Source: Candidatus Iainarchaeum sp. (GTDB taxonomy: Archaea > Micrarchaeota > Micrarchaeia > Anstonellales > Bilamarchaeaceae). Taken from it: DNA of 52,437 nt. The translations under genes and the position numbers were made by a program. The stretch covers positions 1 to 52,437 of the forward strand of contig JAQUBA010000007.1 of the NCBI GenBank assembly GCA_028686985.1, given 5' to 3'. Below, one piece after another: positions 40,900 through 49,432 of the stretch. How positions within the stretch are numbered: the stretch's first letter is position 1; every line of letters begins with the position of its first letter. Below the pieces are notes generated by a model that searched no databases, was not told the origin of the DNA, and saw only the letters and a program-made list of their open reading frames with translations.

Positions 40900-42090
40900 T
40901 TAGAGCTTTTCAAGCGCTGACCGGAAGTGCTGCGCCGCATCTTCCGGCTTTCCGTTCTGCACGCACAGGAAACCCGCCCTGAGCCCTGCTATCGTGCGCG
41001 CCAGGTACGGCTCCTGGGACCTCTCAAGCTCCGCCGCGATGAAGGAGGGGTCGCGGACGCGGAAGCGGTCGGCAAGATGCACGAGCCGCCTGCTGAATTC
41101 CCCCTTTTTGACTTCTTTTGCGTGCGATGTTATGTAGAGGCGCCTGAGCATCTTTTTCTCAGGGGATTCGGGCATCTGGTTGCCGATTGCCTCCATGCCC
41201 TCCCGCGCGGCAGGCCTCCATTCCCTTGGAGGGAGATTTTCCGCAAGCATGGCGAGGGCGCTCCCGAACTTTTCCGCCCCAAGGATTTCCCTGGATGCAT
41301 TTTCCGGGCCATCTGCAAGCCTTTCTGCGAGCCCGCCGGCCAGCCCCGCGATGTAGCGGTCCCTGCGTATCCTCAGGGAGCATTCACGCATTGCGTCGTA
41401 TGAGTCTATGCGTGCAACCTGGCGTGCGCGCCATTCGCCCATCCTGTTCCGGAATGCGGTGAGGGAGGCGCATGCGGCGGCTATCATCGCATTTGAGCCG
41501 TTGGCTTCCGCAAGGGAAAGCAGCTCCACCACCCGGTCAAGCTTGCGGAACGCGAGGTCCTTGTATGCGGAGAAGTAGGCGGCCATCTCGTCCATCGCCT
41601 CCAGGTTCGCCCTTATTTCCTTGAGCGCATCCTGGTCGCGGGTCTTGCTTGCCATGGATGTGAGGATTGCGTTTATGCGCTCAACCTGGGCAAGGGAATC
41701 GTTTGTGGAGTCCATCGCCCCGCCGTGCCTCTCGCGGATGTGGCGAAGCATCCTTACCGCCGCGAATATGTGCGCGTGGTGGATGGAACGGGCGCGTGGC
41801 ACGCGCTCGCCCTCCTTGAATCCATCCGGGAGCTTTTTTTCCCTATTGAATTGAACCGTTACGTCCGCCGGGTCCACGGCGTTTATGCCTAGCATGTCCA
41901 GCTTGAGCGTGAGCAGCCTGCGGCCCTGGGCATCCCTGCCGGTGATTATGCCTGCCTTGTTGCGGAACAGGAACCTGTTGGCTGAGAGGCGTGCGGCGCG
42001 GCCGAACTCCCCCTGCGCCTTGCCCCGCTTTGCGGCCATGGATTGTGCCGTCGCCGCTTCTCCACTTGTCAGTTCAAGCTGCCTTGGCAT
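40900..42090 (-). CDS. Orphan 396-residue helical protein
   Basis: I recognise no family. The N-terminal 40 residues are polar and then basic (AKRGKAQGEFGRAARLSANRF). Residues 60-110 hold a strand-rich patch (GIITGRDAQGRRLLTLKLDMLGI), and the rest is helical with many Arg/Ala. The last 30 residues (GLRAGFLCVQNGKPEDAAQHFRSALEKL) look like a tetratricopeptide-type helix pair. No signal peptide or membrane segment is seen. The start is the ATG at 42090, with A/T-rich promoter sequence just upstream; the longer reading to 42195 crosses into the methyltransferase gene's leader. Confidence 0.7.
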   Translation of the reverse strand: MPRQLELTSGEAATAQSMAAKRGKAQGEFGRAARLSANRFLFRNKAGIITGRDAQGRRLLTLKLDMLGINAVDPADVTVQFNREKKLPDGFKEGERVPRARSIHHAHIFAAVRMLRHIRERHGGAMDSTNDSLAQVERINAILTSMASKTRDQDALKEIRANLEAMDEMAAYFSAYKDLAFRKLDRVVELLSLAEANGSNAMIAAACASLTAFRNRMGEWRARQVARIDSYDAMRECSLRIRRDRYIAGLAGGLAERLADGPENASREILGAEKFGSALAMLAENLPPREWRPAAREGMEAIGNQMPESPEKKMLRRLYITSHAKEVKKGEFSRRLVHLADRFRVRDPSFIAAELERSQEPYLARTIAGLRAGFLCVQNGKPEDAAQHFRSALEKL

Positions 42091-42141
42091 AAAGTTTATT
42101 TGTGTAAAAATGTTTAAAAACGGAAAAGAGGAATGGAAACC

Positions 42142-43248
42142 ATGGAGACAGGGGACTATTTCACATTTGAGCCGGCTAAGGGTATCCCGGTGCATAACTG
42201 GTTTTACTATAAGGAGGCGTACTCGCCCCAGTTGGTGGAGTGGGCGCTAGGCGAACTTGGAGTTGATAAGGGGGCGATCTTCGACCCATTTTGCGGCATC
42301 GGGACGACGATGCTCTATGCGAAGGAGCACGGGATGCGCGGGATTGGGATAGATGTTTCCCCCCTTGCGGTTTTTGTCGCGAAAACAAAATGCGCGGACT
42401 ATTCGGAAAAGGACGCGGGGGAGGCGGAAAAGGAATTGAAGGGGATGTTTTCGGAAAGAAAAGAAGCTACGTGGAATTGGGATTTTGAGCTGTTCCACCC
42501 TTCAAGGTTTTTCGGGAAGAGGAATTACAACGACATATGCTACCTGCGGGAAAGGGTGGAGGGGATAGAGAATGAGAAAGTGGGTGGATTGTTCCTGCTG
42601 GCGCTTCTTTCCATACTTCCGCAGGTGGGGTTTTTCATAAAGGACGGGGGGGTGCTGAGGGAGGAGCCGAAGAAGAGCGCGATGCCCGTGAAGGACGCGT
42701 TCAAGAGGAAAGTGAAAAGGATGGTCGCGGATTTGAAGGCGGGGAGGGTTGGCGGGAAGGGGCCGGAGCTTATGCTGAAGGATGCGCGGGACTTCCTGGA
42801 CGCGGAAGCGGATGCGTTCGTCACTTCGCCGCCTTACCTGAACAATATAGACTACTCCAAAGTGTATGGATTGGAATTGAGCTTATTGACCATGCAGAAG
42901 GAGAGCACCAGAATAATGCGCGGGAGGGAGGTGCGGGGATTCATCACCGGGGAATCCTTCGGGGATGCGCCTCCGGAGGCGGCTGAGTATTCGGAAATCC
43001 CGATTGCCGGGACCTATTTCGCGGACATGGAAAGAGTTCTGCGGAACCTGAAAAGGATTGCGCCGTGCGGGTGCATGGTGGTCGGGAATTCGGTGCTGGG
43101 AGGGAGGCACATCCCGGTGGATGAGATCCTCATCAGGATTGGGGAGAGAATCGGGTTTGAGGGAAGGATTGCGGCGGTGAAGGAAAGGGTGGCGGACGTG
43201 CGGCCGCAGAAATTAAGGACCAGGGAATCCGCCATCATCTTTGGCTGA
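42142..43248 (+). CDS. DNA methyltransferase (N4-C/N6-A type)
   Basis: A 368-residue SAM-dependent methyltransferase. Motif I is DPFCGIGTT (48-56) and motif IV is SPPY (229-232, in FVTSPPYLNNIDYS), the active site of enzymes acting on exocyclic amino groups. The N-terminus HNWFYYKEAYSPQLVEWAL is typical of archaeal solitary members. No restriction enzyme gene is next to it, so it is an orphan methylase; an RNA substrate cannot be excluded. I chose the second ATG (42142), with GAGGA eight bases upstream, over the ATG at 42133. It ends five bases before the convergent RelA/SpoT-like gene. Confidence 0.82.
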   Translation: METGDYFTFEPAKGIPVHNWFYYKEAYSPQLVEWALGELGVDKGAIFDPFCGIGTTMLYAKEHGMRGIGIDVSPLAVFVAKTKCADYSEKDAGEAEKELKGMFSERKEATWNWDFELFHPSRFFGKRNYNDICYLRERVEGIENEKVGGLFLLALLSILPQVGFFIKDGGVLREEPKKSAMPVKDAFKRKVKRMVADLKAGRVGGKGPELMLKDARDFLDAEADAFVTSPPYLNNIDYSKVYGLELSLLTMQKESTRIMRGREVRGFITGESFGDAPPEAAEYSEIPIAGTYFADMERVLRNLKRIAPCGCMVVGNSVLGGRHIPVDEILIRIGERIGFEGRIAAVKERVADVRPQKLRTRESAIIFG

Positions 43249-43253
43249 GCGGA

Positions 43254-44909
43254 TCAGTCCTTCTTGTGCTTGCCGTTCCCGTTCTTTGCCTTGAGCAGGA
43301 TTCTCCGCGTTGTTCCAATGGCTGCCTTCGCTATCAGGTCCTTGCAGAGGCCTGGCGCCAGCGCCCCCCCGGCGGATGTGACGTGTACGTCCATGGAACC
43401 CGGGGGCAGGATGTCAAAGGGCCCGAATGACTGGGCGCCAACACGTACGGCCGCCTCAACCGCGGCGCCGGTTGCCGCGACCACTGCGTCTATGCCTGAG
43501 ATGGGGGTTGTGGACTCCAATTCCGCTTGCAGCTCGCCCCCCGCGTAAATGCTGTACCTGAATGTTTCGTGCCGCTCTTCCCGGAGCACGCGGGGCACGT
43601 ACGGCTCCACCACCAGGCCGCCGTTCCTGATCACTTTCAGGAAAGGCCCAAGGAGGCCGTAGAAGACTTCAAGGAGGGTGCCGTCCTTCGCCGCCTCGTC
43701 CCCGCTCTTGTAACTCAGCCTGGCCCACCTGCCGCATTGCGCCTCGTCGAAGCTCCGTTTGTCTATGACCTGCACCTCGCAGGGGATTCCGTCCGCTTCG
43801 CCGTGGCCCTCGACCTGCCTCACCTTGTGCCGCTTGTTCTTTCCGTTTATGTGGTATGCGGTGAAGCCGCTGGGGGCAGGCTCAGCATAGTGGTCGTCAA
43901 CCTGCAGCTCCGCGAATGCGCCGGGCTCGTACATGCGGATGTGCAATGCCCTGCCTATGGCGTGCGCCTCATCCGCGGTGCAGTGGAAAACAAGCCTGAC
44001 CGCGATCCTGTCGTGTATTTCATCCTTCTTCGCAAGCTTGAGCACGCAGGCTTCCGGGGTCTTCATGCGCGGCGGGTGGGTGTTGATTGTGAGGCCGCCT
44101 TCGTTGTCCCTGAGCGCCTGCATAAGTTGCATGTCCCCTAGCAGCTTCAGCCGCTCCGTCACCAGCTTCTTGAGGTCGAGCGACGCGTCTCTGAGGGCGG
44201 CCTGGTTCTCCATCTGCCACCTCTCCTCCTTCCTCAGGAGTTCCCTCCTGGCCTCGTCCTGGGACATGTGGACGCCGTTGCGCCTGAGGTCGTTCGCGAG
44301 GGTACCGAAACCGAGCGTGTCCGCGACCGGGAAATGGACGTCTAGGAGCTTTGTGGAGAGTATGCCCCTTTCCGCATCGGTGAGCCTCCTGTCCTCGGGA
44401 AGGCCCTTCTCGGCCTCCATCGGGTCCATGGAAAGGTCTATGAGGCGGATTAGGTAAGTGGGAAGTGAAAGCGTCCCTCCCCTTATCGCCGCTACGTAAT
44501 CCCCGATACCTTTGCCTTCCCGCAGGTCCAGGTCCCTGACGACTGCCTTGTATTCCATCCAGTATTGGGTTAAGCGGCTGAAGAATTCTGCCGGCGTAAT
44601 CCTGAGTTCCCTCTCAAAATGTGGTATCCTGCCCAGCGCGTTCTTTATCAGGGCGAACGCCTTGTCCGTAGCCGTTGCCTCGCTCCCTTCTCCAACCAGA
44701 TGATGCACGAGTGCGAGTGAAATAGTTGATGCTGCGAGCAGGTTGGTTTCCGGGGCGGGCTTAAGCCTCTCAAAAAGCTCGCTGACCTTGTCCGCCGCCA
44801 CCCTGCCGTGCTGCCACCTAATCTTGACGGGGCTCTGCACCGCGCGCCGTATGTCACGGCAGATTGGGGAATGTGCCGGGCCATCGGCAACGGCACACAT
44901 GTGTTTCAT
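43254..44909 (-). CDS. RelA/SpoT-like protein with degenerate hydrolase region
   Basis: A 551-residue protein resembling the stringent-response enzymes that make or break (p)ppGpp. The synthetase-like part (about 275-405) has RMKTPEACVLK (R281, K283), EIHDRIAVRLVF (D300, R305), SGFTAYH (F349 replacing the usual Tyr; H353), CEVQV (E378) and GRWARLSYK. These match the order of substrate and catalytic residues in RelA. Residues 55-215 look like a worn-down HD region: LALVHHLVGEG stands where LLHDxVED is expected, and LLDVHFPVADTLGFGTL matches the helical linker block. The hydrolase is therefore probably inactive. The C-terminal 120 residues have no recognised domain. A TATA box lies about 25 bases before this ATG. 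RSH proteins are sparse in archaea. Confidence 0.78.
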   Translation of the reverse strand: MKHMCAVADGPAHSPICRDIRRAVQSPVKIRWQHGRVAADKVSELFERLKPAPETNLLAASTISLALVHHLVGEGSEATATDKAFALIKNALGRIPHFERELRITPAEFFSRLTQYWMEYKAVVRDLDLREGKGIGDYVAAIRGGTLSLPTYLIRLIDLSMDPMEAEKGLPEDRRLTDAERGILSTKLLDVHFPVADTLGFGTLANDLRRNGVHMSQDEARRELLRKEERWQMENQAALRDASLDLKKLVTERLKLLGDMQLMQALRDNEGGLTINTHPPRMKTPEACVLKLAKKDEIHDRIAVRLVFHCTADEAHAIGRALHIRMYEPGAFAELQVDDHYAEPAPSGFTAYHINGKNKRHKVRQVEGHGEADGIPCEVQVIDKRSFDEAQCGRWARLSYKSGDEAAKDGTLLEVFYGLLGPFLKVIRNGGLVVEPYVPRVLREERHETFRYSIYAGGELQAELESTTPISGIDAVVAATGAAVEAAVRVGAQSFGPFDILPPGSMDVHVTSAGGALAPGLCKDLIAKAAIGTTRRILLKAKNGNGKHKKD

Positions 44910-44930
44910 AGTTAAATATTGTGTAAGTAG

Positions 44931-44942
44931 TATTTATATAAG
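44931..44942. promoter_or_regulatory. Shared TATA element between RelA/SpoT-like gene and epimerase
   Basis: TATTTATATAAG fits an archaeal TATA box on both strands. It lies about 25 bases from each predicted start (44909 and 44965), so both transcripts would be leaderless and compete for one site. Confidence 0.55.
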
Positions 44943-44964
44943 TATTGGTAGCTGAGTATTTCCT

Positions 44965-45909
44965 GTGAAAACCTACATTACCGGGGCTTCCGGGAAGCTG
45001 GGGAGGCATGTATTGCGGTTTATGGAGGCGGTGCCGCTTGTGCGCAGCCCGAAGGGGCTGCCTGGGGAGGTTGTTACGGACTTCTCGGCGGAAAGTTTGA
45101 AGAAGATTTTGAAGGATGCGGATTGCATAATACATCTCGCCGGCTCCATGAGGTTCTGGGATGCGGCGGAGATGCGTCAGACTAATGTGGGGCTTACGAG
45201 GAGCATAGTGGATGATTCCCCGGAAGGATGCAAGATTGTGCTGGCAAGCTCCATTTCCGTGTATGGGAAGAGGCTTGCAGAGATTCCTGCGGATGAGGCG
45301 ACGCATACCCACCCGGATTCCCCCTATTCGCGGAGCAAGATGGAGGCGGAGGAGATTGTGCGCCGGAAGAAGGGGAAGCATGCGATTCTTCGCATCGGGA
45401 CAATTTACGGGCCGGAGTTTGGGGATTACTTCCATATCCTGAGGATGCTGGAAAAGGGGAAGATGTCCATCATAGGGGACGGGAAGAACCATGTTCCCTT
45501 CGTGCATGTGGAGGATGCGGCACGGGCGGTGGCTGCCGCGGTGGGGAACGGGCAGGGCGCGTATGTTGTGTGCGGGGAGAGCAAAACGCAGATGGAGATT
45601 TATGCGCTGGCTTGCAAAGAACTGGGCGTGGCGCCTCCAAAGAAGCACATTTCTTTCTGGATGGCAAACCTGATGGGAAGGATGCAGGAAGTTGGGGCGC
45701 GTTTCGGGATGAAGCCGAAACTTACGGGGGAGCACATAAGCATCCTTGGCGAAGACAGGGTGTTCAGATGGGAGAGGGCGGGAAGGGAGTTGGGATTCAA
45801 GCCGCGCGGGATTGAGGAAGGGATTAGGGAAATGGTAAAGGAGTACAGGAAAGAGAGAATGGCTAGAGTTCCAGTTTTACGTTCTTCTTCTCCTCCTCGT
45901 TCGCCTTGA
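44965..45909 (+). CDS. NAD-dependent epimerase/dehydratase (extended SDR)
   Basis: A 314-residue nucleotide-sugar-type SDR. The N-terminus MKTYITGASGKLGRHV is the NAD-binding TGxxGxxG loop, IIHLAG and LASSISVYGK are strand blocks, and YSRSK is the catalytic YxxxK. RIGTIYGP and FVHVEDAARA follow as in sugar epimerases. The substrate is unknown, perhaps a surface sugar for the AglB pathway. A GTG start at 44965 fits the shared TATA box. The C-terminal 47 bases overlap the convergent lemA gene. Confidence 0.85.
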   Translation: MKTYITGASGKLGRHVLRFMEAVPLVRSPKGLPGEVVTDFSAESLKKILKDADCIIHLAGSMRFWDAAEMRQTNVGLTRSIVDDSPEGCKIVLASSISVYGKRLAEIPADEATHTHPDSPYSRSKMEAEEIVRRKKGKHAILRIGTIYGPEFGDYFHILRMLEKGKMSIIGDGKNHVPFVHVEDAARAVAAAVGNGQGAYVVCGESKTQMEIYALACKELGVAPPKKHISFWMANLMGRMQEVGARFGMKPKLTGEHISILGEDRVFRWERAGRELGFKPRGIEEGIREMVKEYRKERMARVPVLRSSSPPRSP

Positions 45910-46429
45910 AGTATTCCTTGTCCTTCAGCCCCATGAGGGAGGCGAAGAACATGTCCGGGAAGGAATGGATGCGCGTGTTGAGGAGGAGGACGGACTCGTT
46001 GTAGAACTCCCTCCTGTCCGCTATCTGGTTTTCTATTGCGGAAATCTGGTTCTGGAGCTGGAGGAAATTCTCCGAGGCGCGGAGCTTGGGGTAGTTCTCC
46101 GCGACCGCGAATATGGATTTCAGGGCGGAGGTGAGCGCCTCGCTGGCCTTCGCCTTCTGGGCGGGGCCCTGGGCCGATAGCATCTGCGCACGCATGCGGG
46201 TTAAATCCTGCAATGTGCCGCGCTCGTGCTTCATGTACCCTTTTACGGTTTCAACGAGGCTGGGGACGAGGTCGCTCCTCTGCTTGAGGAGGACGTCTAT
46301 GTTCGCCCAGGCGCGCTCTATGTTGTTCTTGAGCGAGATTAATCCATTATAGATGGAGAAGATGTAGAAAGCTGCAAGCGCGAATATTATGAGGCAGAGG
46401 AAACCGAGGCATGCGACCAATTCAAGCAT
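45863..46429 (-). CDS. lemA: LemA family membrane protein
   Basis: A 188-residue protein with one N-terminal helix (LVACLGFLCLIIFALAAFYIF) and the LemA core: LKNNIERAWANIDVLLKQRSDLVPSLVETVKGYM, then helices and FNESVLLLN-type LNTRIHSFPDMFFA. LemA proteins are widespread and of unclear function. It is translated right after the GIDE-like gene (eight-base overlap), a common pairing. Confidence 0.92.
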   Translation of the reverse strand: MLELVACLGFLCLIIFALAAFYIFSIYNGLISLKNNIERAWANIDVLLKQRSDLVPSLVETVKGYMKHERGTLQDLTRMRAQMLSAQGPAQKAKASEALTSALKSIFAVAENYPKLRASENFLQLQNQISAIENQIADRREFYNESVLLLNTRIHSFPDMFFASLMGLKDKEYFKANEEEKKNVKLEL

Positions 46430-47213
46430 TCAAATCCCCAAGGAATACGGTAAGGAGCATAAATAAACCTATCGCGGTGAGCGCTAGCCCGATGGCGAGC
46501 TGGACGGCCATGGACGTATTGAGCTTGTCTATTGCCCTTTTTTCGTGGGAGTCGCTTATGTACATGGGGGCGCCCTTCGGCTTCTTTACGGTTAGGTTCT
46601 CGTGCGCGACGTGGCTGGAGGCGCCCTCCAGGAGGACGGCATTGCCGAATACGTAGAGCGGGTCGCCCTCGGCTATGAAATATTCGGTTATGCGGAGGTT
46701 GTAGCTGCTGCGGGAGCGGAACTTGTTGCCTATCTCCTGGTCCCTCTCCATGAGGGCGAGGACGTTGGGGTGGAGCTGCCTCTGGGGAAGGAGGCCGAAG
46801 AACCCCTTTTCGGAAAGGTGGCCGGTGGACTGGAAATCCTGCGGTATGTCCACTTCCGCCCCTTTCGGGTCTATGAGCATCTTTCCGGTCTCGTCCTCAA
46901 GGTAGAACGGGGTGGATGAATCCTTCCGGAGAATTGTCCTCCAGCCGCCGTGCTTGCCCGGCTGGTAGTATTCGCCGTGAATCCTCCAGAAGGCGCATCT
47001 CCTCTGCGAGACCGGGCTGTCCATCCCGTCCTTGCATACCGCCTTCCCGAAAAGCTCCACCAGGCCCGCGGCGGCCGAGCGGACCTTGGAGGTGGGGGTG
47101 TTCTTTATCCTCTGGATGAGGAGGCGGCGCTGTGTGCCGTTGTATATGAGGAGGAGGCCGAAAAAGAGGCAGAAGCCGCCGATGCAGCAGCACTGCGGGA
47201 TGGGGACTACCAT
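46422..47213 (-). CDS. GIDE-domain membrane protein
   Basis: A 263-residue protein with an N-terminal helix (CCCIGGFCLFFGLLLIY), a large middle domain (AFWRIHGEYYQPGKHGGW, FYLEDETGKMLIDPKGAEV, then YFIAEGDPLYVFGNAVL) and a C-terminal helix (VQLAIGLALTAIGLFMLLTVF). The middle region matches the GIDE domain shared with mitochondrial E3 ligase MUL1, but without a RING finger. I chose the ATG at 47213, about 25 bases after a TATA element (CCTTTATTTAC); longer frames run antisense through the GGGP synthase gene. It is adjacent to lemA. Confidence 0.82.
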   Translation of the reverse strand: MVVPIPQCCCIGGFCLFFGLLLIYNGTQRRLLIQRIKNTPTSKVRSAAAGLVELFGKAVCKDGMDSPVSQRRCAFWRIHGEYYQPGKHGGWRTILRKDSSTPFYLEDETGKMLIDPKGAEVDIPQDFQSTGHLSEKGFFGLLPQRQLHPNVLALMERDQEIGNKFRSRSSYNLRITEYFIAEGDPLYVFGNAVLLEGASSHVAHENLTVKKPKGAPMYISDSHEKRAIDKLNTSMAVQLAIGLALTAIGLFMLLTVFLGDLNA

Positions 47214-47273
47214 GGATTGGGTGGGCAGGTTAAAGTAAATAAAGGTTCCCAATGAACTACTTATGGGAGACAT

Positions 47274-48032
47274 ATGCAGAAGACCGAGAAACGCATACTT
47301 GACGAGCTGGGGCGGAAGGGTGCCCTGCTCTTCTCGCTGGTGGACCCGCTGGACTACCCCTCGATAGATGAGGCGGTGGAGACCGCGAAGAACATGGACG
47401 AGGGCGGGGCGGACGTGGTGCTCATAGGGGGGAGCACGGGCGTGCAGGGGGAGATGCTGGACAACATCGCCAAAAGGATAAGGGAAAATGTGGATGTGCC
47501 GGTGGTATTGTTTCCTGGAAATATAGGGACCGTGACGAAGTATGCGGACGCGGTATATTTCATGAGCCTGTTGAACTCCAATAATCCGTATTGGATTACG
47601 CGGGCGCAGATGCTGGCTGCGGAGATGGTGAGGAAGTATAAGGTGGAGCCGCTGCCGGTCGGATATATAGTGGTGGAGCCCGGCGGGACCGTGGGGTACG
47701 TGGGGGACGTGCAGCTTGTCCCCAGGGCGAAGCCGAAGATTGCGGCGGCTTATGCGCTTGCGGCGCAGTACATGGGGTTCAGGTTCGTGCTCACGGACGC
47801 GGGGAGCGCGCCGGCTACGGGGCACATTCCCCTGGAAATGGTGAAGGCGGTTTCGTCCGTGATTGAGGTTCCGTACATCGTTGCGGGGGGGATAAGGACT
47901 CCGGAGGAGGCGAAGGCCGTGGTGAAGGCAGGCGCGGACATCGTGCAGGTCGGGACCGCGTTTGAGAAGAAAGGGGGCGTGGAGGCGGTGAAGGAATTCG
48001 TAAGGTCGGTGCGGGAAGGGTCTAAGAGGTAG
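47274..48032 (+). CDS. Geranylgeranylglyceryl phosphate synthase (group II)
   Basis: A 252-residue TIM-barrel prenyltransferase that makes the first ether bond of archaeal lipids from geranylgeranyl diphosphate and sn-glycerol-1-phosphate. Visible blocks include SLVDPLDYP, VVLIGGSTGVQG, VVLFPGNIGTV, YWITRAQM, YIVVEPGGTVGYVGD and AGGIRTPEEAKAVVKAGADIVQVGT. Loop and spacing fit group II. It is followed five bases later by pyrE. The geranylgeranyl reductase at 1.1 kb acts later in the same pathway. Confidence 0.95.
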   Translation: MQKTEKRILDELGRKGALLFSLVDPLDYPSIDEAVETAKNMDEGGADVVLIGGSTGVQGEMLDNIAKRIRENVDVPVVLFPGNIGTVTKYADAVYFMSLLNSNNPYWITRAQMLAAEMVRKYKVEPLPVGYIVVEPGGTVGYVGDVQLVPRAKPKIAAAYALAAQYMGFRFVLTDAGSAPATGHIPLEMVKAVSSVIEVPYIVAGGIRTPEEAKAVVKAGADIVQVGTAFEKKGGVEAVKEFVRSVREGSKR

Positions 48033-48036
48033 GAAA

Positions 48037-48672
48037 ATGAAGGGTGGGCTTGGAAAATTCCTCGTGAAAACAGGGGCGCTCAAGTTCGGGGACTTCACTT
48101 TGAAAAGCGGGAGGAAAAGCCCTTATTTCGTCAATACCGGGGTCATATGCGAGGGGAAGGAGTTTTTGGAACTGTGCGGATTCCTGGCTGCGAAAATTGA
48201 GGCTATGGGCGGGTGCGACGTGGTGTACGGGCCCGCGTACAAGGGGATTCCGCTTGCGGTGGGGGTGGCGATTGCGCTCTCAAAAAAGGGGAAAAAAGTT
48301 TACTGGTTATTCAACAGAAAAGAAGAGAAGGCGCACGGGGACCGGGGGATGTTTGTGGGGCACCTTCCTGCTCCGGGCGAGAGCGTGATGCTGGTGGATG
48401 ATGTCTTCACCACGGGCGGGACGAAATACGAGAATGTGGAGTTGCTGAAATCCATTGGAGTGAAATTGGCGGCGGTGGTCGTTGCGGTGGACCGGGAGGA
48501 GAGGGGGAAAGGAGGCGGCTCGGCGGTGAAGGAATTTGAGGAGAGGGCGGGCGTGCCGGTGAAATCTGTGGCGAGCATTTCTGAAATTTTTGAGGAATTG
48601 AAGGGGAAGGGAGTGAGTGAAGAGGTTTATGGAAGGTTTTTGGAATACAGGCGGGAATATGGCGGCGCTTAG
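48037..48672 (+). CDS. pyrE: Orotate phosphoribosyltransferase
   Basis: A 211-residue enzyme of pyrimidine synthesis that joins orotate to PRPP. The PRPP-binding motif is VMLVDDVFTTGGT near residue 117. GPAYKGIPLAVGVAIAL and the FNRKEEKAHGDRG loop are family features. It overlaps pyrF by 14 bases if the start at 48659 is right, so the two steps to UMP are translationally coupled. Confidence 0.93.
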   Translation: MKGGLGKFLVKTGALKFGDFTLKSGRKSPYFVNTGVICEGKEFLELCGFLAAKIEAMGGCDVVYGPAYKGIPLAVGVAIALSKKGKKVYWLFNRKEEKAHGDRGMFVGHLPAPGESVMLVDDVFTTGGTKYENVELLKSIGVKLAAVVVAVDREERGKGGGSAVKEFEERAGVPVKSVASISEIFEELKGKGVSEEVYGRFLEYRREYGGA

Positions 48673-49432
48673 GAAACTGGAAAAGACGGCGATAGAATCG
48701 GGAAGCATACTCTGCTTCGGGATAGACCCAAAGGCGGGCATGGAGGACATTGTTGGACATTACTCTGCGATAACTGACGTGCTACTTGGAGAGAATTTGA
48801 TTTCCGCGATAAAGCCGAATTATGCGTATTTTGCGGCCCTCGGGTTTGACGGGCTGCATGCGCTGAAGAGGATAATTGACAGGTATAAGGGGAAAACTTT
48901 TGTCATATTGGACGCGAAGCGCGGGGACATCGGGAAGAGCAGCGAGGCGTATGCGCAGGAGGCGTACGGGTTCTGGGGCGCGGACGCGGTGACTGTTGCG
49001 CCGTATATGGGCGGGGATTCCATTGCGCCATTCATACGGGCGGACAGGATTGCGTACGTGCTGGGGAGGACGAGCAACCCGGGCGCGAAAGACTTTGAGG
49101 AATTGAAAGTTGGAAAGGAAAGGGTTTATGAGAAAGTATGCGTGAAGGCGGCGAAGATGGGCGCCGGGCTGGTCGTGGGCGCCACGAGCGACGCGCTGCC
49201 CGGGATTGTGAAGCTTGTGGGAAAAGACGTGCCGATGCTCATCCCTGGGATCGGGGCGCAGGGGGGCGGGTTTGACGTGCTGAAGGCGCTGCGCCGGAAC
49301 CCGTTCATTCATCGCGTGAACTCATCCTCTTCCATTGCGTTTGCGCATGAGAAGAAGGGGGAGAATCCCGAAAGTGCTGCAAAGAAGGAAGCCGAGTTCC
49401 TGAATAGGGAAATAGGCAAGAGGGTCTTCTAA
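48659..49432 (+). CDS. pyrF: Orotidine-5'-phosphate decarboxylase
   Basis: A 257-residue TIM-barrel enzyme making UMP from OMP. LCFGIDPKAG, ILDAKRGDIGKSSEAYA with the catalytic Lys/Asp network, and VTVAPYMGGDSI, LIPGIGAQGG are visible; the LDAKRGDIG form belongs to the type-2 subfamily. I chose the ATG at 48659 because ALRKLEKTAIESGSILCFGIDP fits the family N-terminus; starts at 48617 and 48629 are possible. It overlaps the convergent membrane-protein gene by four bases. Confidence 0.92.
   Translation: MAALRKLEKTAIESGSILCFGIDPKAGMEDIVGHYSAITDVLLGENLISAIKPNYAYFAALGFDGLHALKRIIDRYKGKTFVILDAKRGDIGKSSEAYAQEAYGFWGADAVTVAPYMGGDSIAPFIRADRIAYVLGRTSNPGAKDFEELKVGKERVYEKVCVKAAKMGAGLVVGATSDALPGIVKLVGKDVPMLIPGIGAQGGGFDVLKALRRNPFIHRVNSSSSIAFAHEKKGENPESAAKKEAEFLNREIGKRVF

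Noticed and set aside
47214-48098. Extension of the GIDE-like frame upstream
   Set aside because: The added sequence is antisense to GGGP synthase and rich in Arg/His as expected for a shadow; a TATA box and ATG at 47213 define the real start.
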